NCBI GenBank assembly: GCA_034430175.1
Contig: DAOUFI010000001.1
Coordinates: 207,440-271,439 of the forward strand
Length of the DNA: 64,000 nt
Source of the DNA: UBA6107 sp034430175
GTDB lineage: Bacteria > Chloroflexota > Anaerolineae > Anaerolineales > Anaerolineaceae
Direction: 5' to 3'
Below the pieces are notes generated by a model, which made no database searches, was not told where the DNA came from, and was given only the letters and a program-made list of their open reading frames with translations. Position numbers and translations under genes: made by a program. Below, in pieces: positions 25,905-33,317 of this stretch (position 1 is its first letter; the number at the start of each line of letters is the position of its first letter).

Positions 25905-26558
25905 CTAACGCCTCCTGGTTTGGTCGTCGTCAGCGTCAAGGGAGAAGCCGGGCGGAAAACCAAATTCCTGCAGGGTCTTAAATTGGCTCAGGCTCTGTTC
26001 GAAGCGTTCCATTAAGGTTTGGTTCAGGTCTAGCAGATGGCTCACTTCCACCGTGCGCGCGCCGTAGGCTTCGCTCAGATTGGCAGCGCGTTGCTGGCAG
26101 GCCTGGGCGGCGGCTCCATCTACCAGCGCGTTGACGCATACGGACGGCAGAGTGGTTTCTGTTGCCTCGTCGAGTCCAGCCAGCGTGTGTGGTACTGCGC
26201 AGGTGACGCGCAGCACATCGCCGCTTCGTGGGAACGACGTACCCGTGAAACGCAGGATGGGCGAGCCATCCTCAAAGCGGTAGGAAAACCCGTTTTCCGG
26301 TTCAAGTTCGGGTGAATTTTTTGCGGGGTTGACGCACAGGCTGACCAGGTAAAGGCAGTTTTCCAACCCGGTCAGCGGTTGGGAGCGCCCGCTCGCAGCG
26401 ACGGTGAAATCGCGGGTGACGATGTTAGGCAGGCGCCGATTGATGAGATCAAGGCCCTGGCGCACGGCTTCATCCAGGGTGCCGTCGTCATATCGCTTCC
26501 CGGAAGTGTCCTGGAGCGTTTGCAGGAGTCGTGGCTTAAGGGTGTTCAGTGTGATCAT
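25905..26558 (-). CDS. Phage head-tail adaptor/connector-like protein
   Basis: A 217-residue protein. The N-terminus (LKPRLLQTLQDTSGKRYDDG, then LDEAVRQGLDLINRRLP) is the helical start usual for gp6-like head-tail connector proteins, and a long helical C-terminal part (AQACQQRAANLSEAYGARTV) also fits. The mid-part is beta-rich. It overlaps the upstream gene by 23 nt and abuts the next. The assignment rests on helical pattern and position two genes after the capsid. Confidence 0.55.
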   Translation of the reverse strand: MITLNTLKPRLLQTLQDTSGKRYDDGTLDEAVRQGLDLINRRLPNIVTRDFTVAASGRSQPLTGLENCLYLVSLCVNPAKNSPELEPENGFSYRFEDGSPILRFTGTSFPRSGDVLRVTCAVPHTLAGLDEATETTLPSVCVNALVDGAAAQACQQRAANLSEAYGARTVEVSHLLDLNQTLMERFEQSLSQFKTLQEFGFPPGFSLDADDDQTRRR

Positions 26559-26874
26559 GGTTCACCTTCAGGTTATCCGCGATGGAGACACACAGAGGCA
26601 TGCCTTTGCTGGCGGTTGGTGTTGCGTTAGGCGTTTTGACGAGTTTCACCGGCGGCAGGTTGCTCTTGACGGATCTGCACTTTTCAGCCAGTTTCTCGCG
26701 AGTGGCAGCGACTTCCTCCGCGCTGAACCAAAGTTTGCGCCCATCCGCGGCGATAACGACCATGCCGCCATCAGGCAGCAGGCGCATGGATAAAGGCGTC
26801 CCCTGGCTGCGGGGAGTGAATGGCGCAGCCAGGGTTTGCGCGAGGAGGAGATCAGGACGCGCTTTTTGAGGCAT
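26536..26874 (-). CDS. Small phage-like protein, hypothetical
   Basis: A 112-residue protein starting MPQKARPDLLLAQTLAAPFT. A middle segment (MRLLPDGGMVVIAADGRKLWF) looks like a small beta sandwich followed by a helix with FSAEEVAATREKLAEK. The start at 26874 is chosen for GAGG 8 nt upstream; it overlaps the previous gene by 23 nt and the next one by 23 nt. It lies between a small membrane protein and the adaptor, so it is probably structural or part of the neck. No family recognised. Confidence 0.5.
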   Translation of the reverse strand: MPQKARPDLLLAQTLAAPFTPRSQGTPLSMRLLPDGGMVVIAADGRKLWFSAEEVAATREKLAEKCRSVKSNLPPVKLVKTPNATPTASKGMPLCVSIADNLKVNHDHTEHP

Positions 26875-27058
26875 TTCCGTTGTCCTCAATGGCGACGCCG
26901 GTGGAGTAAACAGCCAGGGCGGCGACGGCTGCTTGCAGCGCCTGCCACATGTCCACCTGACCGGAGACGTAGGCGGCAGCGGTAGCCAGCAGGGCGGCGA
27001 TCAGCACCCAGAACTTGCGCGAACGGACTATCTTTTTGAGTTGTTCGAGAAAAGACAT
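26852..27058 (-). CDS. Small membrane protein, holin-like
   Basis: A 68-residue protein with a basic N-terminus (LEQLKKIVRSRKFW) and two hydrophobic stretches (about 17-30 and 36-52). GGAGG stands 7 nt before the ATG. Size, basic start and its presence in a cluster with a GH25 lysozyme make a holin role plausible; the short helices and lack of a recognised holin motif keep this an inference. A decayed TAGGGGC-type palindrome lies just upstream, between it and the capsid gene. Confidence 0.5.
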   Translation of the reverse strand: MSFLEQLKKIVRSRKFWVLIAALLATAAAYVSGQVDMWQALQAAVAALAVYSTGVAIEDNGNASKSAS

Positions 27059-27076
27059 ATTTACCTCCTGGTTTTG

Positions 27077-27102
27077 TTGGGGCACGGCATGCCGTGCCCT
27101 TA
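27077..27102. repeat. TAGGGGC-family palindrome (diverged copy)
   Basis: GGGGCACGGCATGCCGTGCCC lies at 27079-27099, a palindrome whose right arm ends CCCTTAC instead of CCCCTAC. It sits in the gap between the capsid and holin-like genes. Confidence 0.75.
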
Positions 27103-27117
27103 CTATGGATTGCGGCA

Positions 27118-28986
27118 TTACGCCACGTTAGCCTTGAACAACGGGCGATGATCGGCGACGAAAACACTGACCCAGTGACGCACCTTCATGCGAATCTCGT
27201 CGTTGGTGAAGAGCGCGCCGTTGGTCTCGCCGTCGGCGATGATGATCTCGGGCAGCAAACCGAAACGTTCGCCGAGGATGATGCCTGGCGCCAGGCGCGG
27301 ATCGGCCACGGCTGCCCAGTCGTTGGCATCGCTGAATTCGGGCACAGTGATGACGTCACCCATCTGCCCCTGCTGCATGTTCTCAGAGAAGATGTTGGCT
27401 TCGTGGGCGAACGAGGGGTAGAGGATCTGCATACCAGTGAGACGTAGACTACGCGGCACCAGCAGATACTTCGCATCCAGGGCGAGCTTGGGAGCCGTGC
27501 CACCGCTGGGAATGACCATAGGCTGTTCATAGATGGCCTTGCTGGCAGCTTCCCAGGCAGCTGAACTCAGCGCGGTCGTGCCCAGGTTGGCGTGGTGCGC
27601 GGCGTTGAAGACGTTGTAGCTGTCGGCCATGGTCGGGCCAACCCCGCTGTTGGCGGTGAAGATGCCTCCGACCAGCGCGGAGATACGGCGCAGCGCTGCT
27701 GAAGCGAGTTTGTTGGGGTACTGGCGTAATTTATGGGTCTCGTCGCGCTCGAACATTTCGAGGGTGAGCCCCACGTAACCACCGTACTTGCCCCAGGTGC
27801 CGGTCTCGCTGCTGTCGCTGACTTCCAGCTCGGTGTAGTCAGCACCTTCGGAGATGAAGGGCAGCACGGTCACCTCGCCGACGAGCACACCGGTGATATC
27901 CTGCAAGCTGTTGAAGTGTTCCACCTGCACCACCGGTTCCCACCAGCGGTAGCCGGAGCGCCCCAATTCTTCCCAACGGGCCACGACGAGCTTGTTCATG
28001 GCGTTCTTGAGCACGCCGGGAAGGTCGGTGGTGGCAGCGAACTGGGCACGGCTGCGATCGTAGCCACCGTGGAAGTCGAAGTCGCCGGTCACGCGGGTGT
28101 AGAACTCGCGGATGCCGCTCAGGCGGGCAGGCTGGACGGATTCCAGACCGGTGGGGCGTTTGGCGCCGAGCAGGTCGTGCAGGGCGGCGCTGATCTGGTC
28201 TTCCGAGCTGGTCATCTCGCTGATACGCCCCGCTCCCTGGATGAGTGCGCCGGCGTTCAGGTCGCTCACGAGCTGGCGAGCGTCGTTGATGGCGCGGGTA
28301 AGCTCATCAGCGTTGAAGTCGCGGCCACTGAACTGACCGCGGATACGCTCACTGACCGCGGCGGGCAGGTTGGCAGCCTGCAGCATGGTCTCGAGCAGGC
28401 AGGTACATATTTGCTCTTGCCGCGAGACGCTTTCCTGGGGGGTGGTTGGGGTGGCGTTCTGGCTTAAACTGGTCTTTGCTTCTTCCATTTCTTCGATCTC
28501 CTTTTCTGATTGGGTTGGGATGAACTTACCGCCGCGCGCCGGGTGAACCACCAGGTCCACCGAGAAGACGCGCAAAATGCGGTCCACGTGGCTGCCACTG
28601 GCGTTGAAGAGCAGGTCAGCTGAAAAGCCAACGTCGGGCAGCGGTTCGCGGCTGGAACACATTTCAGCCGAAAGCTCTGTGAGCAGGTCCGCCGCCGGAC
28701 CGGACGGGGTGAGGGTGAGGCTGATGCCTTGCTGCTCCGCCTGCCAGACCGGATCGGTGCAGATGCCAGCCAGGTCGCGCACGGATCGCTCGCTCCACGA
28801 ATGGTCGATGAAGCATTCGGCTCCCTGCCACAGGGGCAGTGAATCGCGCAGCACGGCTTCTTCAAAATCCCAGCCGTTGCCGTTTCCGGCACTGATGGCC
28901 AGGATGCGCAGTGGCGTCTCGCCGTTCCATTTGGATTGGCCCGCGAGATGGACGCGGTGCGTGGTTGCTCCTTTCTTTTCTTTCAC
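27118..28986 (-). CDS. Prohead protease::major capsid protein fusion
   Basis: A 622-residue protein. Residues 1-170 resemble a phage prohead serine protease: ECFIDHSW supplies a candidate His, PDVGFSADLLF a candidate Ser, and FSVDLVVHPARGGKF closes the domain. An acidic linker near 185-260 may be the scaffold. Residues ~290-622 read as a Mu gpT/HK97-like major capsid protein (REFYTRVTGDFDFHGGYDR and a C-terminal PGIILGERFGLLPEII). Start GTG 28986 overlaps the portal stop (GTGA) with AGGAG upstream. Fusion puts protease, scaffold and shell in one chain, so cleavage would have to release the capsid subunit. Confidence 0.75.
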   Translation of the reverse strand: MKEKKGATTHRVHLAGQSKWNGETPLRILAISAGNGNGWDFEEAVLRDSLPLWQGAECFIDHSWSERSVRDLAGICTDPVWQAEQQGISLTLTPSGPAADLLTELSAEMCSSREPLPDVGFSADLLFNASGSHVDRILRVFSVDLVVHPARGGKFIPTQSEKEIEEMEEAKTSLSQNATPTTPQESVSRQEQICTCLLETMLQAANLPAAVSERIRGQFSGRDFNADELTRAINDARQLVSDLNAGALIQGAGRISEMTSSEDQISAALHDLLGAKRPTGLESVQPARLSGIREFYTRVTGDFDFHGGYDRSRAQFAATTDLPGVLKNAMNKLVVARWEELGRSGYRWWEPVVQVEHFNSLQDITGVLVGEVTVLPFISEGADYTELEVSDSSETGTWGKYGGYVGLTLEMFERDETHKLRQYPNKLASAALRRISALVGGIFTANSGVGPTMADSYNVFNAAHHANLGTTALSSAAWEAASKAIYEQPMVIPSGGTAPKLALDAKYLLVPRSLRLTGMQILYPSFAHEANIFSENMQQGQMGDVITVPEFSDANDWAAVADPRLAPGIILGERFGLLPEIIIADGETNGALFTNDEIRMKVRHWVSVFVADHRPLFKANVA

Positions 28987-30365
28987 ATTGTTTCTCCTGT
29001 GGAAACTGATTTTTCCTCGCCGGTGAACGGGTCCACTTTGACTGGTTGGGCTTCCTGTTTGATCCCGGCGGACGATGACGCGGTGGGTTTGGCCGCTTGA
29101 CCGCGCGCCAGCATCTCTTCCACGTCGACGGTCTCGCCGCAAAATCGGTAGGCCAGGCGTAGCATTTCGGCGTCGTCGATCAACCCGCGGTCGCGGAGTT
29201 CGCGCAGGGCAGGCAGGACATTGTTCGATGCCATAGCCAGCGATACGTTATCGCGGGCGGAGATGTCGGCGCCGTGTAGAGCGATCTCGGCGCGGCGGGA
29301 GACCCGTCCGTCCACGCGGGCGCGCCGGGCCACCACTGCTTTGAGCAGGTCGGAGAGCATCCACAGGAAGAATCGTTGCCGCTGTTCGTAGTGGCGGTAG
29401 GTGGGTCCTCCGGCAGCCTCGGCGGTGGTGCGGGTGGAGCCTTCGGGTTCGGCGAGAAAGTGCAGCGGGATGCCCGCTCCGGCGCAGATCATCTTCTTGA
29501 GCGCCAGCCCATCGGTCCCGGCTTCGTCAGAAGCCAGCTCGGGGTTGAGCATCTCCCAGTTTTCGCCTTCATCGGTGACGAGGATGGAGCCGGGCGAGGG
29601 TGGCGCGGCATTGAGCGCCGATTGGCGCGCGCGGCGTTCGGCTTCGCTGCTGAAGCGCGCCTTGACCACGTAGAGGAAGGCGGTGCGGAAGCGGTTGAGG
29701 CGGGCGCGGTCTTCGAGCCAGCTCGCGTAACGACTCAACCAGCGCAGCAGCGGTGCCAGGTCCGATTCACCCCACTGACCGCCGACGGGGCGGTTGATGG
29801 CGTAGTGCAGCATGACCGTGGTTTCGTCGCCGCCGGAGCGCGCGTCCCAGGCGGGCCAGGTGACTGTATCCAGCAGGTCCTCGCTCTTCTGCAACTCGTA
29901 GGCAATCTCCTGATCCAGGTCGTTGGCGCGGCTGTGGATGGTCTTTACCTGAAGGGTGGGCACCGCGCGCACATAGGTCATGCCGGCAGGGTCGGTGGTG
30001 AGTAGCAAGAAGAGGTTGCCCGTGCGGGTCAATTCGTCGCACCATTCGTAGAGGCGCACAGGCAGCCGGTTGAGTGGATGCTCCCAGAAAGCTTTGAGGA
30101 AAGCCGCCGTTGCCGTGTGATCGCACGAGAAGGCGATGCCGCCGCCGACGACGTACTGCGAGGTGAGACCAACGATGCGCCTTGCCAGCGGGTTGACGCG
30201 CCAGGCTTCGAGGGACTGACGCAGCAGGGTGACGCGGTCGTAATCCAGCCGGTCCAATTCGTTGGCGGCGTCGCGACGCCCCACCGGGAAGGTGGACTCG
30301 GTCTCGGCGGCCAGGCGGGCGCGTTGGCGCGGACGGAAAAGGCGGGTGAGCAGAGTATCAGTCAT
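28983..30365 (-). CDS. Phage portal protein
   Basis: A 460-residue portal protein, the dodecameric ring through which DNA enters the head. Typical features are NPLARRIVGLTSQYVVGGGI (about 58-77), a central wing, and ALKKMICAGAGIPLHFLAEPE (about 290-310) preceding the membrane-facing crown. The tail is low-complexity with a short conserved VDPFTGEE. Length is normal. Start overlaps the lysozyme stop by 8 nt and its own stop overlaps the capsid start by 4 nt. Confidence 0.85.
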   Translation of the reverse strand: MTDTLLTRLFRPRQRARLAAETESTFPVGRRDAANELDRLDYDRVTLLRQSLEAWRVNPLARRIVGLTSQYVVGGGIAFSCDHTATAAFLKAFWEHPLNRLPVRLYEWCDELTRTGNLFLLLTTDPAGMTYVRAVPTLQVKTIHSRANDLDQEIAYELQKSEDLLDTVTWPAWDARSGGDETTVMLHYAINRPVGGQWGESDLAPLLRWLSRYASWLEDRARLNRFRTAFLYVVKARFSSEAERRARQSALNAAPPSPGSILVTDEGENWEMLNPELASDEAGTDGLALKKMICAGAGIPLHFLAEPEGSTRTTAEAAGGPTYRHYEQRQRFFLWMLSDLLKAVVARRARVDGRVSRRAEIALHGADISARDNVSLAMASNNVLPALRELRDRGLIDDAEMLRLAYRFCGETVDVEEMLARGQAAKPTASSSAGIKQEAQPVKVDPFTGEEKSVSTGETM

Positions 30366-31017
30366 GCGCCCCCCTCGCGGCCAGAGCTTCGAGATCCGCG
30401 GCGCTGCCGTTGAAGTAGTCGAGGTCCACGCGCGTTCGGATGCCGCTGATCTTGCCAGCGCTGGAATACTGCCAGAAGGTCCAGCCCGCCCAGGGGTAGA
30501 CCTGGCTGGGCCAACCGGTGGTGTAGTGAGCCACCCACAGCGGATACGCCTCAGCCCAATCCACCTGCGAGATGGAGAGGCGGTACTGGCTGAGCACAGG
30601 CACGGGCAGGTAGGTGCTCCAGAAGCCGGGCGAGGTGTAGAACAGTCCGGCGCGCCCGTCGAGGCGCTGCATTTCTTTCATGAAGGCGGCAACGTCGCCG
30701 TTCATCTGCGACTTGGTGGCGCCGGCGGTCTCGAGGTCGATGCAGGGCGGCAGACAGGGGTTCTTGGCGATCACGTCCCGCAGCACGCTCCAGTAGTGGC
30801 GCGCCTGTTCCACTGGGTCGTAGCGCGGCAGGTAAAAGTGGTAGGTGCCTGGGATGATCCCGGCGGCCACGGCACCGTTGAAATTCTCTTCGAACAGCGG
30901 ATCGACGTACTCGATCCCCTCACTGGCTTTGATGATGGCGAACCTGACCCCGCTGGCCTTCACTTTCGACCAGTCGATCAGTTCCTGGTAATGGCTGACG
31001 TCTATTCCGGGTAGCAT
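30358..31017 (-). CDS. GH25 lysozyme (endolysin-like)
   Basis: A 219-residue glycoside hydrolase family 25 muramidase without signal peptide. GIDVSHYQ opens the barrel with the catalytic-site Asp, FAIIKASEG follows, then PCIDLETAG (about 97-105, with the acidic catalytic pair) and WTFWQYSSAG near the end. It cleaves peptidoglycan glycan strands. GGAG lies upstream of ATG 31017. Its place between terL and portal is unusual for an endolysin. The 5' leader carries two TAGGGGC palindromes. Confidence 0.88.
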   Translation of the reverse strand: MLPGIDVSHYQELIDWSKVKASGVRFAIIKASEGIEYVDPLFEENFNGAVAAGIIPGTYHFYLPRYDPVEQARHYWSVLRDVIAKNPCLPPCIDLETAGATKSQMNGDVAAFMKEMQRLDGRAGLFYTSPGFWSTYLPVPVLSQYRLSISQVDWAEAYPLWVAHYTTGWPSQVYPWAGWTFWQYSSAGKISGIRTRVDLDYFNGSAADLEALAARGAHD

Positions 31018-31039
31018 GTGAGACTCCTTTCGTGTTGGG

Positions 31040-31106
31040 GTAGGGGCGTATGGCGATACGCCCCTACGTGGTCGGTATGTAGGGGCACGGCGCGCCGTGC
31101 CCCTAC
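31040..31106. repeat. Two TAGGGGC-family palindromes upstream of lysozyme
   Basis: Copies at 31040-31067 (arms GTAGGGGCGTAT / ATACGCCCCTAC) and 31079-31106 (arms GTAGGGGCACGG / CCGTGCCCCTAC). They fill the gap between terL and the lysozyme gene. Arms are conserved; centres differ but remain palindromic. Confidence 0.85.
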
Positions 31107-31109
31107 AGG

Positions 31110-32639
31110 TTAAAATCCGCGATCCATTTCTTTGATCGGATCCACCCCCTGGACGATAAGGGCAGGAGCGTGGCTGAACTGCCAATCGCGACCGTCGAGC
31201 ACGGAAACCAGCGCGGCGGAGAGCACCCAGTCGTCATGCAACAGGTCGCCGCTGAGCGGGTCGCGGCTGCCATCGGGGACGTTCCAACGCATCAGATGAC
31301 CGGGCCCGGGCTGGACCTCGAACTGGCAGGCGGCAAGCTGCCTGAAGAACTCGCGCTGGTGCGCGGCCTGTTCCTCCGGAGAGTTGGCGGGATACAGCGC
31401 TTCCTGCCAGCGTCCCGCGTCCACCAGACCGGTGAAATTCCAGCCCAGCTCGGATTTGGAGGAAGCGGTGAACGTGAACGGGATCACCCGTCCGGGCAGA
31501 GCGCTTTCAAGCATCGAAGCCAACCCGGCGCCCACCCCGGTGGCGTCTACCACCACGGCCTGGGCGCGCCATTCGAGCGCCAGAGCCCGTACCTGCGGCA
31601 GCAGCGTGGAAGTTGCCGCGCCGATCCATTGACGGCGCAGCACCGGGCGGTAGGCGGGCAGCGCGCCTTCGACGGCAGGCAGCACTTGCGCAATTGTCAG
31701 GGCGGTGGCGTCGCGGCCGGGATTGGCCAGGGTGATGCTGCCTTCAGCGGAGCGAACGCCTTCATCCGCGCCGGCCACGTCGAGCAGGAACGCGTACGCG
31801 CCTTCGGGGTCGAACGTGCTGACCGGGTTCCCCGATGCCTGCATACGGGCGATCCGATCCGGCGGAAAGAGCCCGCCCAGGCTGTCGATCTCTTCGGAGA
31901 AGTACTGCGTGCGCACCAGCGGATGGCTGCGTCCCAGTCTGGCGACGGCTTCCTTCACCGTTTCACGGTAGGCGGGGACTTCGGCGCTGACGTCGTCGGC
32001 GCTGAGTCTGAAGACGCGTCGTTTGCCGTCTCGTTTTTCGGCTTCGAGCGCGGCAAGCAGTTCGCGTCCCAGCAGCGAAGCGCTGGTCCAGGCGGTGCCC
32101 CAAAACACCCGGGTGGCGTGGGTGGAAGCCGTCATGGGAGCGACGTCTTTGTCGAACTTGGCGGGCTGCACGTCCTGGGCTTCGTCCACCTCCAGTAGCA
32201 GCGAAGCGGTGGCGCCCACGATGCTGCTCTCGGGCGCGCCGGAGAGGAAGCTGATACGCGCCTGGTTCACGCTGTATTGCGAACCGCTCTCTTTTTTCCA
32301 GGAACGCATGAGCAACAGGTTCTTCTTGAGGGTGCGCTCCAGGCGGCGCATGGCGGTCTGGGCTTGTGGTTTGAGCGTGGGCGAAATCTTCACCATCTCA
32401 GCCGGGCAGTCGCTGAAGAGCGCCAGCAGGTACGATTCAAGCTGGGCCTGTAGTTCGTTCTTGCCCGACTGGCGCGGAAACATCACCACGAAGCTCATGC
32501 CGAGGTTATGCAGGATGGATTCGCAGACCGCGTCGCACACCCCGCTCTGGTAACGGCGCAGGCGCGTGCCGTTGATGTAGCGCGCGTATTCGGTGGGACG
32601 GCGCAACACCTTGACGATACCGCTTTCGAGTTTGCTCAT
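31110..32639 (-). CDS. terL: Phage terminase large subunit
   Basis: A 509-residue DNA-packaging motor. ATPase: Walker A in FVVMFPRQSGKNELQ (about 51-65), Walker B in LLLEVDEAQDV (about 147-157), coupling motif near TRVFWGTAWTS. The nuclease domain has acidic residues in FLLDVAGADEG (about 285), VVVDATGVG (about 362) and LHDDWVLSAAL (about 475), all required for metal binding, so both halves look functional. The start overlaps the stop of the small upstream gene (ATGA). Confidence 0.85.
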   Translation of the reverse strand: MSKLESGIVKVLRRPTEYARYINGTRLRRYQSGVCDAVCESILHNLGMSFVVMFPRQSGKNELQAQLESYLLALFSDCPAEMVKISPTLKPQAQTAMRRLERTLKKNLLLMRSWKKESGSQYSVNQARISFLSGAPESSIVGATASLLLEVDEAQDVQPAKFDKDVAPMTASTHATRVFWGTAWTSASLLGRELLAALEAEKRDGKRRVFRLSADDVSAEVPAYRETVKEAVARLGRSHPLVRTQYFSEEIDSLGGLFPPDRIARMQASGNPVSTFDPEGAYAFLLDVAGADEGVRSAEGSITLANPGRDATALTIAQVLPAVEGALPAYRPVLRRQWIGAATSTLLPQVRALALEWRAQAVVVDATGVGAGLASMLESALPGRVIPFTFTASSKSELGWNFTGLVDAGRWQEALYPANSPEEQAAHQREFFRQLAACQFEVQPGPGHLMRWNVPDGSRDPLSGDLLHDDWVLSAALVSVLDGRDWQFSHAPALIVQGVDPIKEMDRGF

Positions 32640-32779
32640 TCACGCCCTTTCGTGGTGGGTTTCGGGTGGACGGGTTTGATCGCGGCGCGTGGGTGCTGCT
32701 GCTCGCGGATCAGATCGCGCAGCAGGCGCAGGGCGGCGCGCTCAGCGCGGTCGAGGGTGCCGGGTTTACGTGGAGGCAT
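32636..32779 (-). CDS. Small basic phage-like protein, hypothetical
   Basis: A 47-residue, strongly basic protein (MPPRKPGTLDRAERAALRLL at the start, then a Lys/Pro-rich tail). It overlaps the upstream gene by 14 nt and terL by 4 nt, so it is very probably translated. It may be a DNA-binding or terminase-associated peptide; I recognise no family. Confidence 0.5.
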   Translation of the reverse strand: MPPRKPGTLDRAERAALRLLRDLIREQQHPRAAIKPVHPKPTTKGRE

Positions 32780-33083
32780 TGCTCGCCTCCGCCTGGGTCG
32801 CGCCACCGTTGCGCAGCAATTCTTTGCAGTCGTGCAATTCGGGCCATTCGGCTTCGAGTTCGGCCAGGGCCTTGCGAAGTAGGGCGGTGGGGTCCTCGGC
32901 GGCACCGGCCAGCTCGTGCAGCGTTTTGAGCGAGCGCGCGATGTTGAGCAGGGCGCGGCACGATGTGTCCAGACGCTGCAGGCGGTTGCTGGGGTCGGGG
33001 TCGGCGGCGATCTCGGCCACCAGGTCGATTTGCGTCTCGATCTGTTTCTCGAGATCGCCGTAAGGGTCGGTCTTTTTTGGCAT
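32766..33083 (-). CDS. First gene of phage cluster; terminase-small-subunit candidate
   Basis: A 105-residue acidic, helical protein starting MPKKTDPYGDLEKQIETQID. A perfect AGGAGG lies 7 nt before ATG 33083, the best ribosome site in the cluster. It stands two genes before terL, the place of small terminase subunits, but no clear HTH is visible, so that role is inference. It begins the unidirectional operon that runs to 24176. Confidence 0.5.
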   Translation of the reverse strand: MPKKTDPYGDLEKQIETQIDLVAEIAADPDPSNRLQRLDTSCRALLNIARSLKTLHELAGAAEDPTALLRKALAELEAEWPELHDCKELLRNGGATQAEASNAST

Positions 33084-33090
33084 GGATCCT

Positions 33091-33210
33091 CCTAAATAGA
33101 AATAATGTTCTATATTTACAGGAAATATCATGCCACGAAAAAACGCAAAAAACAACTTGCCAAAAGCGCAAGTTTTTAATGTTAAAAGTTGCGCTTTTGG
33201 CAACTTTTAA
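33091..33210 (-). promoter_or_regulatory. Operator-like region upstream of phage cluster
   Basis: A 15-bp core TTGCCAAAAGCGCAA occurs at 33157-33171 and, inverted, at 33189-33203, with centres 32 bp apart (about three helix turns). Each copy is itself a hairpin; the second has an 11-bp stem (33182-33210). An imperfect palindrome AAATAGAA/TTCTATAT lies nearer the gene (33091-33114). The layout resembles paired repressor operators. Confidence 0.55.
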
Positions 33211-33284
33211 TCAAATTTTAATGTTTGGTTTTGGAGTTTCGTTTTGTATAAGGTCGGCACAACGTTTGTTGCGAGGGAGAGGTT

Positions 33285-33310
33285 GTAGGGGCAGGTCCGT
33301 GACCTGCACT
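33285..33310. repeat. TAGGGGC-family palindrome, variant centre
   Basis: GTAGGGGCAGGTCCGTGACC continues to CTGC. The left arm is conserved and the right arm is eroded (CACTGGG). It lies just past the 3' end of the RAYT gene. Confidence 0.7.
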
Positions 33311-33317
33311 GGGTGGG

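Noticed and set aside
27733..28467. 244-codon open frame opposite the capsid gene
   Set aside because: Shadow of the capsid gene; no start context and no recognisable domain.
31170..32198. 342-codon open frame opposite terL
   Set aside because: Antisense to an intact terminase with all motifs; composition is that of a GC-rich shadow frame.
33155..33210. Double hairpin considered as a terminator of the RAYT gene
   Set aside because: It lies more than 100 bp past the RAYT stop, lacks a clean T-run, and the shared 15-bp core in inverted copies fits operators better.
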